Source: Curvibacter cyanobacteriorum
Lineage (GTDB): Bacteria; Pseudomonadota; Gammaproteobacteria; Burkholderiales; Burkholderiaceae_C
Length of the DNA: 64,000 bases
Reading direction: 5' to 3'
Assembly: GCF_028649475.1 (NCBI RefSeq)
Contig: NZ_JAQSIP010000007.1
Span: 1-64,000 of the forward strand
In this document: piece after piece, positions 53,461 to 62,351 of the stretch
How the letters are laid out: each line of letters opens with the position of its first letter
How positions within the stretch are numbered: position 1 is the first letter of the stretch
Position numbers and translations under genes: made by a program
The notes under the pieces: model-generated
Databases searched by the model: none
Told to the model about the DNA's origin: nothing
What the model saw: the letters and a program-made list of their open reading frames with translations, nothing else

Positions 53461-54471
53461 ATGAACCTCTTCTTGAAACGACGCACCGCTCGGGTGCTGG
53501 GCACGGGGCTCCTGGTGGGGCTTTTGTCGGCCCCGGTGGCGTGGGCCCAAGGCGCGGGTGCGGCGCTTGCGCCGCCCGCGGGCCCCCCCTTGCGCGTGAT
53601 CCTGCCGGTGGGGCCGGGCTCGGGCGTGGACACCATCGTGCGCTCGGCCCAGGTGGCGCTGAGCAAGGCTTTGAACCAGCCCGTGGTGATCGAGAACCTG
53701 CCCGGTGCCGGCGGCATCACGGGGACCTCGGCCCTGGTCAAGGCGGCCCCCGATGGCAACACCATCGCGTTCATCTCGAACAACCACGCGGTCAACCCCA
53801 GTGTGTTCAAGAAGATGCCCTATGACAGCCTCAACGACATCACCCCGATCAGCGTGGTGGGCGGCTCGCCGTTCCTGCTGGTGGTCAACCCCAAGCTGGT
53901 CACCGCCAAGAACGCCAAGGAGCTGCAGGCCTTTTTGAAGGTCAAGCCCGAGGACCACAACTACGCCTCCTCGGGGAACGGCACCATCATCCACCTGGCC
54001 GGTGAAATGGTCATGGACGCGCTCGAGGTGGAGGTGCGCCACGTGCCCTACAAAGGCATGGGGCCGATGATCACCGACATCATGGCGGGTCAACTCGCGA
54101 TGGGGGTGGCCTCGGTGCCGTCGGTGCAGGGCCAGTTGCGCAGCGGCACGCTGCGGGCCATCGGGGTGTTGGGCCGGGGCCGCGTGGCCTCCTTGCCTGA
54201 CCTGCCCACCTTCGCTGAACAGGGCTTTCCCGACGTCGACGTGATGGGCTGGTTCGCCATGGTGGGCCCGGCCAAGCTGCCGCCGGCCCAGGTCAAGCGC
54301 CTGCATGAAGCCGTGGTCGCGGCCTTCAACGACCCGGAGGTCAAGGCCGCCATGGCCAAGCAGGACAACCAGATCAACCCCAGCAGCCCCGAGGCGGCGC
54401 GTCAGTTCCTCAAGACCGAGCAGGAGCGCTTTGCCAAGATCGTCGCCAAAGCGAATGTGAAGCTGGATTGA
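53461..54471 (+). CDS. Bug-family (TTT) periplasmic solute-binding protein
   Basis: A 336-residue periplasmic receptor: signal peptide about 1-29 (KRRTARVLGTGLLVGLLSAP, cleavage after AWAQ), then RVILPVGPGSGVDTIV, IENLPGAGGITG, APDGNTIAF and HVPYKGMGP. It is third in the lyase/CoA-transferase operon, so its ligand is probably the dicarboxylate that operon breaks down. ATG 53461 follows an AGCGAGAC site. Confidence 0.9.
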   Translation: MNLFLKRRTARVLGTGLLVGLLSAPVAWAQGAGAALAPPAGPPLRVILPVGPGSGVDTIVRSAQVALSKALNQPVVIENLPGAGGITGTSALVKAAPDGNTIAFISNNHAVNPSVFKKMPYDSLNDITPISVVGGSPFLLVVNPKLVTAKNAKELQAFLKVKPEDHNYASSGNGTIIHLAGEMVMDALEVEVRHVPYKGMGPMITDIMAGQLAMGVASVPSVQGQLRSGTLRAIGVLGRGRVASLPDLPTFAEQGFPDVDVMGWFAMVGPAKLPPAQVKRLHEAVVAAFNDPEVKAAMAKQDNQINPSSPEAARQFLKTEQERFAKIVAKANVKLD

Positions 54472-54585
54472 GGCCCACCGCCGCGGGGCTTTGCAGCGGC
54501 CCCTGAATGGGCGGGGGGGCCGTGTCCGGCCCCCGTGCCTGGGCCCGCGCTGGGGCCTCGTTCGGGGCTCACTACACTGGCGTCC

Positions 54586-55386
54586 ATGCCCCAGCCGCCC
54601 GCGTCCCACCCACCCCTGACCGCCCACTATGCGCTGGACGGGCAGCGCTGGCGCCGTCCCGTCAGTGCCCGCACCTGGTCGGCCACGCTGACCTTGCCGC
54701 CCTGCCCGGTGGCGGTGCTGGCCGAATGGACACGCTGCGTGCAGCACGAGCTGGCGCTGGCGCCAGGCGATGTCGAGGTGCTGCCCTGGGGCCAGACACG
54801 GCGCCGGTGGCCGGCTTACCGCGGGTGCGCTGACGCGGCGGCACAGGCCCTCGCCGGGCAGGGGCTGGACGGCCTGCTGGCCGACAGCCCGCCGACCCTG
54901 ATGGTCTGCCTGGGCGCGCGCTACCACCACGACGCCGAGCAGTACGGCGAGGCGGTGTTCTGCAACCTGTTCCTCTGTGACGAGGCGGGACTGGACCTGC
55001 ATTTCCCGCTGTCCGGCCAGCGCCTGCCCTTGCAGCGCGGCACCTTGGTCTTGTTCGACCCTTCGCAACCCCACGGGGTGGTGGCCCGGCATTCCTTGGG
55101 CTTCGAGGCCCCCGCGCTGTCGCCCGCGGCGCTCGCCGGGCAGGTGTTTCTGAGCTGGGAGTTGAGCCTGGACCACGCGGCGCTGCGCGACTTCATGGGC
55201 ACCGCGATCGCGCGCGACGACCCGCCCGATGGTCTGCCTGCCGACCCGCCCGACGACCCGCCCGGCCCCTTGTGCACAGCCTCGACCGGGCCCGCTCTCG
55301 GGCCGGGCACCGCCCTGCGCTGGGCCGGTGTGCCCGGTGGGGTGTGCCCGGACACCGGGGACTGGCAAGGGCCCGCCTTGGCCTGA
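54586..55386 (+). CDS. Unknown protein, possibly a 2-oxoglutarate/Fe(II)-oxygenase or cupin-like fold
   Basis: A 266-residue protein not assigned to a family with certainty. Mid-protein it has RYHHDAEQYGEAVFCNLFLC and later LVLFDPSQPHGVVAR. The spaced His-x-Asp and His residues are of the kind that bind iron in double-stranded beta-helix oxygenases. The last 45 residues are Pro/Asp/Gly-rich and look disordered. ATG 54586 was chosen because the region before it looks like a promoter (TACACT). It stands alone between the Bug gene and the convergent TRAP operon. Confidence 0.5.
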   Translation: MPQPPASHPPLTAHYALDGQRWRRPVSARTWSATLTLPPCPVAVLAEWTRCVQHELALAPGDVEVLPWGQTRRRWPAYRGCADAAAQALAGQGLDGLLADSPPTLMVCLGARYHHDAEQYGEAVFCNLFLCDEAGLDLHFPLSGQRLPLQRGTLVLFDPSQPHGVVARHSLGFEAPALSPAALAGQVFLSWELSLDHAALRDFMGTAIARDDPPDGLPADPPDDPPGPLCTASTGPALGPGTALRWAGVPGGVCPDTGDWQGPALA

Positions 55387-55435
55387 AGGTCAGGCCCAGC
55401 GCCGGGCCGGGCCGCGGCAGCTCCCCGGCCGGCCG

Positions 55436-56716
55436 TCACCCGGTCAGCCAGCGCGCAGGCACGGTCACCAGCGAGGGGAACAGCACCATCAGGAACATGA
55501 CCGCGAACTCGGCCGCCATGAAGGGCAGCACGCCGCGCGTGACCTCGTCCATCTTCATGCGCCCCACCCCCGCCACCACGTTGAGCACCGTGCCCACCGG
55601 CGGCGTGATCAGTCCGATCGAGTTGTTGATGATGAACAGCACCCCGAAGTACACCGGGTCAATGCCCGCGGCCTTGACCACCGGCATCAGCACCGGCGTC
55701 AGGATCAGGATCGTCGGCGTCATGTCCATCGCTGTGCCCACCGCCATGCACAGCACCATGATGGCGATCAACAGGAGGGTCGGGCTGCCCATCAGGGGCT
55801 CCAGCATGGCGATCATCTTGTTGGGCAAGTCGGCCACGGTGATCAGCCAGGCACTGACCATGGCGGCGGCCACCAGGAACATCACCACCGCGGTGGTGCG
55901 CGCCGCCGAGACAAACAGCCCGCCGAGTTGGGACCACTTCAGTTCGCGGTACACCACGGTGGCCACGAACAGCGCGTAGACGGCGGCCACCACCGCGGCC
56001 TCGGTGGGGGTGAACACACCCATGCGCAAACCCACCAGGATGATCACCGGCAGCATCAGCGCCCAGCCCGATTGGCGCAGCGCGACCCAGATCTCCCGGG
56101 CGCCTTGGCGCTGGGGCGTGACGATGGCTTCGCGCCGACCCAGCCACCACCAAGTCCCCCACAGGGCGGCGCCGATCAGCAGGCCCGGAAAGATGCCCGC
56201 CATGAACAGCTTGGAGATCGACACATTGCCCGCGACCCCAAAGATGACGAAGCCGATCGACGGTGGGATCACCGGCCCGATCACCCCGGCGGCCGCGATC
56301 AGCCCCCCGGAGCGCGCCTTGTCGTGCCCGGCCTTGACCATCATGGGCAGCAGCAGTGCCGTCAGCGCGGCCGCGTCGGCCACGGCCGAGCCCGACAAGG
56401 CCGACAGCAGCACCGCCGCCATGATGGTCACGTAGCCGAGGCCGCCCCGGATGTGCCCCACGCAGGCCAGGGCCAGGTTCACGATGCGCTTGGACAGGCC
56501 TCCCACGTTCATGATTTCACCGGCCAGCATGAAGAACGGCACCGCCAGCAGCGGAAAGCTGTCGGCGCCATTGATCACGTTCTGTGCCAGGATCTGGGCG
56601 TCGAACATGTCCAGGTGGACCATCAGGGCCACCCCGCTGGCGAGCAGCGCAAAGGCGATGGGGATGCCCAGGGCCATGGCCCCCATCAGGGCCCCCAGGA
56701 AGATCGCGACGGTCAT
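55436..56716 (-). CDS. TRAP transporter large membrane subunit (DctM)
   Basis: A 426-residue inner-membrane protein with about 12 hydrophobic segments: MTVAIFLGALMGAMALGIPIAFAL, PFFMLAGEIMNVGG, LSALSGSAVADAAAL, GVIGPVIPPSIGFVIFG and IGLITPPVGTVLNVVAG, all DctM/SiaM marks. It forms the sodium-driven channel of a TRAP importer together with the adjacent small subunit and the periplasmic receptor encoded at 58617. Its start follows the DctQ stop without a gap. Last gene of the rhamnonate-type operon. Confidence 0.93.
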   Translation of the reverse strand: MTVAIFLGALMGAMALGIPIAFALLASGVALMVHLDMFDAQILAQNVINGADSFPLLAVPFFMLAGEIMNVGGLSKRIVNLALACVGHIRGGLGYVTIMAAVLLSALSGSAVADAAALTALLLPMMVKAGHDKARSGGLIAAAGVIGPVIPPSIGFVIFGVAGNVSISKLFMAGIFPGLLIGAALWGTWWWLGRREAIVTPQRQGAREIWVALRQSGWALMLPVIILVGLRMGVFTPTEAAVVAAVYALFVATVVYRELKWSQLGGLFVSAARTTAVVMFLVAAAMVSAWLITVADLPNKMIAMLEPLMGSPTLLLIAIMVLCMAVGTAMDMTPTILILTPVLMPVVKAAGIDPVYFGVLFIINNSIGLITPPVGTVLNVVAGVGRMKMDEVTRGVLPFMAAEFAVMFLMVLFPSLVTVPARWLTG

Positions 56717-57307
56717 TCAAGCCTCCCGGCCGCGGGCGGCTTGGTGGGGACGCGGCGCTGCTTGGCGGGCCAGTTCGGCTTGCAGGGCTTCCAGTTCGGC
56801 CTGTTCCTCCGACTCCTTGACCATCACCAGCTCATTGGCTTGCAGTTGACCGCTGAGCAAGCGCCACAGGTTGTGCAGCAAGATGACGCCGGCCGAAAGC
56901 GCAAAGAACACCCCGGCGCCATAGAACAAGCCCATCGACCAGCCGGTCACCGGAGCCTGGGCTTCCCAGTTGATGCCGGCCTGCTGCCAGGCCCCTTGCA
57001 GCAACAGCCAGCAGATGTAGAGCATCAGGGCGTGGCCCAACACCAGGCAGACTTTTTTGCCCGCCGCGGGCAAGCGCGACACCAGCATGTCGGTGCCCAG
57101 GTGTTCGTTGTGGTGCAGCGCCACGACCGCGCCCAGGAAGGTGAGCCAGACGAACAGCCAGCGCGAGATCTCCTCGCTTTCGGTCACGCCCGAGTTGAAG
57201 GCGTAGCGCAACACCACGTTGCCAAACACCAGCACCACCATCAGCAGCAGGGCCAGGCCCATCAGGCCGTCGAGCAGACGGCAGTACCCCGTTAAAAATC
57301 GCTTCAC
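56717..57307 (-). CDS. TRAP transporter small membrane subunit (DctQ)
   Basis: A 196-residue membrane protein with four hydrophobic segments and the family core VLRYAFNSGVTESEEISRWLFVW (in two parts) and VALHHNEHLGTDML. It pairs with DctM. The C-terminal 35 residues are charged (KESEEQAELEALQAEL) and probably form a short cytoplasmic helix, a slightly unusual extension. It lies 114 bp from the dehydratase gene on the same strand. Confidence 0.9.
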   Translation of the reverse strand: MKRFLTGYCRLLDGLMGLALLLMVVLVFGNVVLRYAFNSGVTESEEISRWLFVWLTFLGAVVALHHNEHLGTDMLVSRLPAAGKKVCLVLGHALMLYICWLLLQGAWQQAGINWEAQAPVTGWSMGLFYGAGVFFALSAGVILLHNLWRLLSGQLQANELVMVKESEEQAELEALQAELARQAAPRPHQAARGREA

Positions 57308-57421
57308 GCTTGTCTCCTGTGTCCGGCGGCCGGGCGCCAGAGGGCGCGCGCCGCGCTGGGGAAAGGGGGCCGGTGACGGCGCACCCAGGCGGCGTGCGCG
57401 GTCCCGGCTTTGTGTTGTGGG

Positions 57422-58606
57422 TCAGTGTGTGTACGGACGGTGCAGCGCGCAGTCAGGGTTCAGCCGCACGCCGAAGCCGGGTTGATCCAGCACCGAGGCC
57501 TTCATGCGACCGTTCACCGGCACGGGCTCGTCCAGCAGCAGGGGGTTGAACATGGGCACCACCCGGTCGGCCTGCGGGGCCATCATGAGGAACTCGGCGA
57601 ACGGGCTGTTGTGCCGGGTGATGACGAAGTGGTAGCTGTAGACCGAGCTGCCGTGCGGCACCACCAGCGCGCCATGGGCATCGGCCAGCGCCGAGATCTT
57701 GATCAGCTCGGTGATCCCGCCGCACCAGCCTACATCGGGTTGGATGATGTCGCAGCAGCCCTGCTCCAGCAGCAGGCGAAAACCCCAGCGCGTAGCCTCG
57801 TGCTCACCCGTGGTGACCAACATGCCCGGGGGCACCTGGCGGCGCAGCGCGGCGTAGCCCCAGTAGTCGTCAGGCGGCAGGGCTTCTTCGATCCATTTGA
57901 GGCCGTGCTCGTGGGCGCCCTGCGCCAGGCGGGTGGCGTAGTTGAGGTCCAGGCTCATCCAGCAGTCCAGCATCAGCCAGAAGTCGGGGCCCACCCGCTC
58001 GCGCATGGTGGCCAGTTCGGCCAGGTTCTTGCGCAGGCCTTCCTCGCCTTCGGCCGGACCGTGGTGCAGTGGCAGCTTGCCGCCAATGAAGCCCATGTCC
58101 TTGGCCAGGTCGGGGCGGGCGCCGGTGGCATAGAACTGCAGCTCATCGCGCACCGGGCCGCCCAGCAGGGCATGCACCGGCTCGCGGCGCACCTTGGCCA
58201 GCAGGTCCCAAAGCGCCAGGTCGACCCCGGAAATGGTGTTGATCACGATGCCTTTGCGCCCGTAGTAGAGGGTGGCGAAGTACATCTGGTCCCACATCTT
58301 CTCGATCGCGGTGACGCATTGGCCCTCGAGGAATCGGGCCAGGTGCTTCTCGACGATGAAGCATCCCAGCTCGCCCCCGGTGGTGACCGAGAAGCCCACC
58401 GTGCCGTCACTGGCCTCGATCTCCACCACCAGCGTGCCCAGCACGTTGATGCCAAAGCTCTGTCGGCTGGCGCGGTACTCGGGGTAGCGTGCCATGGGGG
58501 TGGCGATGTGGTTGTCGATCCAGTGCTCGGCGCCCTGGTCGTGGTAGTCGGCGCCACCGCCGCGGACGGTGTAGGCGCGGACTTGCTTGATGGTCGGCAT
58601 GGCCAT
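57422..58606 (-). CDS. rhmD: L-rhamnonate dehydratase (enolase superfamily)
   Basis: A 394-residue mandelate-racemase-type enzyme. The N-terminal [17 protein letters not shown] and [18 protein letters not shown] are the signature of L-rhamnonate dehydratases. The magnesium ligands are Asp214, Glu240 and Glu268, with general acid/base His318, at the spacings of the Salmonella enzyme. It removes water from L-rhamnonate to give 2-keto-3-deoxy-L-rhamnonate. Close sugar acids (L-lyxonate, L-mannonate) may also be used. It is encoded between the TRAP receptor and membrane subunits. Confidence 0.9.
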   Translation of the reverse strand: MAMPTIKQVRAYTVRGGGADYHDQGAEHWIDNHIATPMARYPEYRASRQSFGINVLGTLVVEIEASDGTVGFSVTTGGELGCFIVEKHLARFLEGQCVTAIEKMWDQMYFATLYYGRKGIVINTISGVDLALWDLLAKVRREPVHALLGGPVRDELQFYATGARPDLAKDMGFIGGKLPLHHGPAEGEEGLRKNLAELATMRERVGPDFWLMLDCWMSLDLNYATRLAQGAHEHGLKWIEEALPPDDYWGYAALRRQVPPGMLVTTGEHEATRWGFRLLLEQGCCDIIQPDVGWCGGITELIKISALADAHGALVVPHGSSVYSYHFVITRHNSPFAEFLMMAPQADRVVPMFNPLLLDEPVPVNGRMKASVLDQPGFGVRLNPDCALHRPYTH

Positions 58607-58616
58607 GGAGGGGTCC

Positions 58617-59627
58617 TTATTTCTGTTTGCGAACTTTGTCGATCTCGGCGTAGACCTGCTTGACGAGGTCTTCGCCGATCTGCTTGCTGTACTTGTCGAC
58701 CACGGGTTGCAGTTCGGTGCGCATGCGGGCGGCTTCGGCCGGGGGGATGTCGTTGAACTGCAGGCCCTTGGCGCGCATGTCCGCGACCAGGCTGGCGTTG
58801 GATTCGCGGTTCAACTTGCGCTGAAAGTCACGCGACTCGACGCAGGCGTCGTTGAGCACCTTGTGGTCGTCGGGGCTGAGCTTGTCCCAGACTTTCTTGC
58901 TGACCATCACCACGAAGGGCGAGTAGGCGTGGCGCGTGGCGCTGAGGTACTTCTGCACCTCGTTCATCTTGTTGGCATGGATGATCCCGTAGGGGTTCTC
59001 CTGTGCGTCGATGGCGCGCGACTCGAGTGCGGCGTACAGCTCGGTGAAGGGCATGGGCACCGCATTGGCGCCCAGGGTCTTGAAGGCGTCGATGTAGACC
59101 GGGTTCTGCATCACGCGCAGCTTCAGGCCTTTGAGGTCTTCCGCCTTGGTGATGGGGCGCTTGCTGTTGGTGACGTGGCGGAAGCCGGTCTCCCAGTAGC
59201 ACAGGCCCACCAGGCCACGCGGGTTGAGTTTGTCCAGCAACTCGCGGCCCACCGGGCCGTCGAGCACCGCATCGGCTTCCTTCTCGTCGCCGAACAGGAA
59301 GGGCAGGTCAAAGACGGCGAATTCCTTCACCAGCTGCACCACCGGGGCCGAAGAGGCCCCGACGATCTCCTGCACCCCGCCCTGGGCTGACGAAATCATC
59401 GCCGACTCGCTGCCCAGCACATTGCTGGGAAAGGCCTTGACCTTGATGCGGCCGCCGCCTCGCTGGTCCACCAGTTGCACGAACTTGTTCACGCCCTGGC
59501 CCAGCGGGTGGTCTTCGGCGATGCCGTAGCCAAACTTGAGCACGCGCGGTTCTTGCGCCTGGGCCGGCAGGGCCAGGCAGGCGGCCAGGGCGGCAATCAG
59601 CGCCAAGGGGGTCATGCGTTTTTTCAT
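58617..59627 (-). CDS. TRAP transporter periplasmic receptor (DctP)
   Basis: A 336-residue DctP-type binding protein: signal peptide about 1-24 (ALPAQAQ), then [21 protein letters not shown] and [30 protein letters not shown] in parts, containing the conserved Arg that binds the ligand carboxylate. Given the operon, its ligand is probably L-rhamnonate or a related 6-deoxy-aldonate. It is 10 bp from the dehydratase gene. Confidence 0.92.
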   Translation of the reverse strand: MKKRMTPLALIAALAACLALPAQAQEPRVLKFGYGIAEDHPLGQGVNKFVQLVDQRGGGRIKVKAFPSNVLGSESAMISSAQGGVQEIVGASSAPVVQLVKEFAVFDLPFLFGDEKEADAVLDGPVGRELLDKLNPRGLVGLCYWETGFRHVTNSKRPITKAEDLKGLKLRVMQNPVYIDAFKTLGANAVPMPFTELYAALESRAIDAQENPYGIIHANKMNEVQKYLSATRHAYSPFVVMVSKKVWDKLSPDDHKVLNDACVESRDFQRKLNRESNASLVADMRAKGLQFNDIPPAEAARMRTELQPVVDKYSKQIGEDLVKQVYAEIDKVRKQK

Positions 59628-59674
59628 GGTCTATGTCTCCTGTTGTTGTCTTCAAAAGTCGGGGTGCGGGGGGC

Positions 59675-60427
59675 TCAATAGACGGCGCGGCCCCCCGACA
59701 GATCGAACACCGCGCCGGTGCTGAATGCGCAGTCCTCCGAGGCCAGCCAGCCGATCATCGAAGCGGCTTCATCGACCTGCAGGAAGCGCCCCATCGGGAT
59801 CTTGGACAGCATGAAATCGATGTGCTGCTGGGTCATCGAGTCAAAGATGGCGGTCTTGGCCGCGGCCGGGGTGATGGCGTTGACCAGCACGCCGCGTGTA
59901 GCCACTTCCTTGGCCAACGACTTGGTCAATGCGATCAGGCCGGCCTTCGAGGCGCTGTAGTGCGAGGCGTTGGGGTTGCCCTCTTTGCCCGCGATGGAGG
60001 CGATGTTCACGATGCGCCCGTAGCCCCGGGTCAGCATGTGCGGCACCACGGCACGGCACACCAGGTAGGGGCCGACCAGGTTGACTTCGATCACCCGGCG
60101 CCAGACATCGGGCTGCAGTTCCCAGGTGGGGCCGTTGCCACCGGTGATGCCTGCGTTGTTGACCAGGATGTCGATTTGCCCGTGCGCCTGCAAGGTGTCG
60201 GACACCGCTTGCTGCACGGCCGCCTCGTCACTCAGTTCGACGGTGTGGGTGCTGACCCGACCCAGCGCCGACAGGCTGCTCAGGGCGCTGCCCAGTCGGG
60301 CGGTGTCGATGTCCCAAAGCGCCACGCTGGCACCGCTTTTGAGCATCCGTTCGGCGGCGGCGTAGCCGATGCCTTGGGCGCCCCCGGTGACGATGGCGAC
60401 GCGTTGATTCAGATCGAGTTGGTTCAT
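59675..60427 (-). CDS. SDR dehydrogenase, probable 2-keto-3-deoxy-L-rhamnonate 4-dehydrogenase
   Basis: A 250-residue classical short-chain dehydrogenase: nucleotide-binding TGGAQGIG at 14-21, DILVNNAG, and catalytic Ser144, Tyr157, Lys161. NAD+ is favoured because the beta2 strand ends in Asp (WDID). Beside a rhamnonate dehydratase and an FAH-type hydrolase it fits the LRA5 step of the non-phosphorylated route, forming 2,4-diketo-3-deoxy-L-rhamnonate. It overlaps the hydrolase gene by 4 bp (ATGA). Confidence 0.85.
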   Translation of the reverse strand: MNQLDLNQRVAIVTGGAQGIGYAAAERMLKSGASVALWDIDTARLGSALSSLSALGRVSTHTVELSDEAAVQQAVSDTLQAHGQIDILVNNAGITGGNGPTWELQPDVWRRVIEVNLVGPYLVCRAVVPHMLTRGYGRIVNIASIAGKEGNPNASHYSASKAGLIALTKSLAKEVATRGVLVNAITPAAAKTAIFDSMTQQHIDFMLSKIPMGRFLQVDEAASMIGWLASEDCAFSTGAVFDLSGGRAVY

Positions 60428-61284
60428 GCTTGAAAGTCCAGGTTGGCGGAAACGGTGTTTTGGATCTGCTCGCCCAGGCCGCTGATGCCCAGGCGCAGGG
60501 TCTGGCCCGCACGCAGGTAGCGCGGTGGGCGTTGGCCGAAGCCGACCCCCGGGGGCGTGCCGGTGGCGATCACATCGCCGGGCTGCAGGCTCATGAACTG
60601 GCTGACGTAGGCCACCACGGTGGGCACGTCAAAAATCATGTGGCGGGTGTGGCCGCGCTGGCAGGTCTGGCCGTCCACGTCGAGCCACAGGGCCAGGTTC
60701 TGGGCGTCCGGCACGTCGTCGCGCGTCACCAGCCAGGGGCCCAGCGGCGCAAAGCTGTCGCAGGACTTGCCCTTGTCCCACTGGCCGCCGCGCTCCAGTT
60801 GGTAGGCGCGTTCGGACACGTCGTTGACCACGCAGTAGCCCGCCACATGCTGCAAGGCGCGCTCGCGGCTCAGGTAGCGGCCCCCTTGGCCGATGACCAC
60901 GCCAAGCTCCACTTCCCAGTCCACTTTCTCGGCGCCGGGCGGGATCTCGATGGCATCAAATGGGCCGCTGATGGCGCTGGTGGCTTTCAGGAACAGCACC
61001 GGTTCGGTGGGGATCGCCATGCCCGATTCCTCGGCATGGTCGCGGTAGTTCAGGCCCACGCAGATGAGCTTGCCCACCCGCCCCACACAGGGGCCCAGCC
61101 GGGGCTCGCCGCGCACCAGGGGCAGGCTGCCCAAGGGCAAGGCCTGCAACCGGGCCAAGCCGGCTGGGCTGAGCACCGCGCCGGCGATGTCGTCCACTTG
61201 GGCACTGAGATCGCGCAGCGCGCCGTCTGCGTCAATGAGGCCGGGCTTCTCCGCGCCGGGGGCGCCATAGCGCACCAGTTTCAT
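60424..61284 (-). CDS. FAH-family hydrolase, probable 2,4-diketo-3-deoxy-L-rhamnonate hydrolase
   Basis: A 286-residue FAH-family enzyme: ICVGLNYRDHAEESG, metal ligands in DWEVELGVVIG and NDVSERAYQ, QWDKGKSCDSFAPLGPWLV and PGDVIATGTPPGVG. Such proteins are often labelled ureidoglycolate lyase, but the rhamnonate context favours LRA6, which splits the diketo acid to pyruvate and L-lactate. First gene of the operon, divergent from a LysR gene. It is a different subtype from the FAH proteins at 4705 and 6857. Confidence 0.85.
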   Translation of the reverse strand: MKLVRYGAPGAEKPGLIDADGALRDLSAQVDDIAGAVLSPAGLARLQALPLGSLPLVRGEPRLGPCVGRVGKLICVGLNYRDHAEESGMAIPTEPVLFLKATSAISGPFDAIEIPPGAEKVDWEVELGVVIGQGGRYLSRERALQHVAGYCVVNDVSERAYQLERGGQWDKGKSCDSFAPLGPWLVTRDDVPDAQNLALWLDVDGQTCQRGHTRHMIFDVPTVVAYVSQFMSLQPGDVIATGTPPGVGFGQRPPRYLRAGQTLRLGISGLGEQIQNTVSANLDFQA

Positions 61285-61381
61285 GGGGTGTCTCCTGTCG
61301 TTCTTGTGTCATCCATGGGGCGAACGATAGGCAAAGCAGCTATAACTATCCAATCGAAATAATTGAGGTAGGTATAGAGAA
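61285..61381. promoter_or_regulatory. Divergent promoter region of the rhamnonate operon and its LysR gene
   Basis: A 97-bp intergenic strip, AT-rich from 61326 on. The inverted halves GATAG (61326-61330) and CTATC (61346-61350) are 15 bases apart and lie between the two starts. These are candidate half-sites for the LysR protein encoded at 61382. Confidence 0.4.
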
Positions 61382-62329
61382 ATGGAATCTGTCATCCAGA
61401 TGGGGCATCGGCTCTCGAATCGCTTGCGCCTCAAGCACTGGGCTTTGCTGGCGGCCATCGCCGATAGCGGCACCCTCAACAAGGCCGCTGCACGCCTCAA
61501 CGTGACCCAGCCCACCGCCACCAAGTTGTTGGGTGACATCGAGCAGGCCCTGGGCCTGCCGGTCTTCACCCGCCATGCCCGCGGCCTGCTGCCCACGCCG
61601 CTGGGGCAGGAGGTGATGGCGTTTGCCCGCCTGGAGCAGGAGCGGCTGGGGCGCTTTGCCGAGCACCTGGAGCGCATGCGCCGCGGTGGCCACGGTCAGT
61701 TGGTGATTGGTGCCATCATGGGCGCGGCCCCCGACGTGGTGGCCTTGGCCGTGGCGCGCATCAAGGAAGAGCGCCCTTTGCTTGACGTGCGCATCGTGGG
61801 CGAGACCAGCGACCAGATCGGCCTGATGCTGGAGCGCGGTGAAATCGAGCTCGCGATTGGTCGCCCGTCCGAGCCGCAGCTGGGGCGGGTGGACTTTCTG
61901 CCGCTGGCCAACGAGACCCTGGTCCTGGTCGCGCGGCGGGGGCACGCCTTGTCACGGCGCCGTCAGATCGAGTGGCTGGACCTGGTGGACTGGCCCTGGA
62001 TCCTGCAAGCCAAGAGCAGCCCGACCCGCAAGCTGCTCGAAGAGGCTTTCTTTGAACACCACATCGGTGTGCCCGAGAACCAGGTCGAGTGCGCTTCCAT
62101 CTTCGCCGCCTTGCAGTTGCTCCAGACCACCCAGGCGGTGGCCCTGCTGCCCGAAGCCGTGGTGCGCGACCACGTCAAGGCCAAGCTGCTGACCGTGCTG
62201 CCGTTCCGGTTTCAGAAGGCCTTGCCGGTGTTCGGCGTGCTGACGCGGCGTGCCGACCCCGTCAGTGAACCGGCCCAGGCTTTCATGGCCCATGTGCAGC
62301 AGGTGGTGCAAGGGGGGGCAACGGCCTGA
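61382..62329 (+). CDS. LysR-type regulator (GbpR-like) of the rhamnonate operon
   Basis: A 315-residue LysR protein; wHTH in LNKAAARLNVTQPTATKLLGDIEQALG and effector domain GQLVIGAIMGAAPDVVALAV. This resembles the sugar-responsive GbpR branch rather than the aromatic one. ATG 61400 (MGHRLSNRL) is an alternative start. It is divergent from the FAH/SDR/TRAP/dehydratase operon and probably responds to a sugar acid. Its stop is 22 bp from the convergent argC stop. Confidence 0.9.
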   Translation: MESVIQMGHRLSNRLRLKHWALLAAIADSGTLNKAAARLNVTQPTATKLLGDIEQALGLPVFTRHARGLLPTPLGQEVMAFARLEQERLGRFAEHLERMRRGGHGQLVIGAIMGAAPDVVALAVARIKEERPLLDVRIVGETSDQIGLMLERGEIELAIGRPSEPQLGRVDFLPLANETLVLVARRGHALSRRRQIEWLDLVDWPWILQAKSSPTRKLLEEAFFEHHIGVPENQVECASIFAALQLLQTTQAVALLPEAVVRDHVKAKLLTVLPFRFQKALPVFGVLTRRADPVSEPAQAFMAHVQQVVQGGATA

Positions 62330-62351
62330 GGCGTTGGCGGGGCGGGGCGCC

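Noticed and set aside
53182-55368. A 728-codon open frame antisense to the CoA-transferase, Bug and unknown genes
   Set aside because: Its translation is rich in Arg, Gly, His and Gln with no domain, typical of antisense frames in GC-rich coding DNA; the plus-strand genes have clear family motifs.
55229-57295. A 688-codon open frame on the plus strand over the TRAP membrane genes
   Set aside because: Low-complexity His/Gln/Arg/Gly translation; the minus-strand DctM and DctQ are unmistakable.
60424-61284. Ureidoglycolate lyase
   Set aside because: This label is common for the FAH subtype, but no purine or allantoin genes are nearby and the rhamnonate dehydratase/SDR context fits a diketo-acid hydrolase better.
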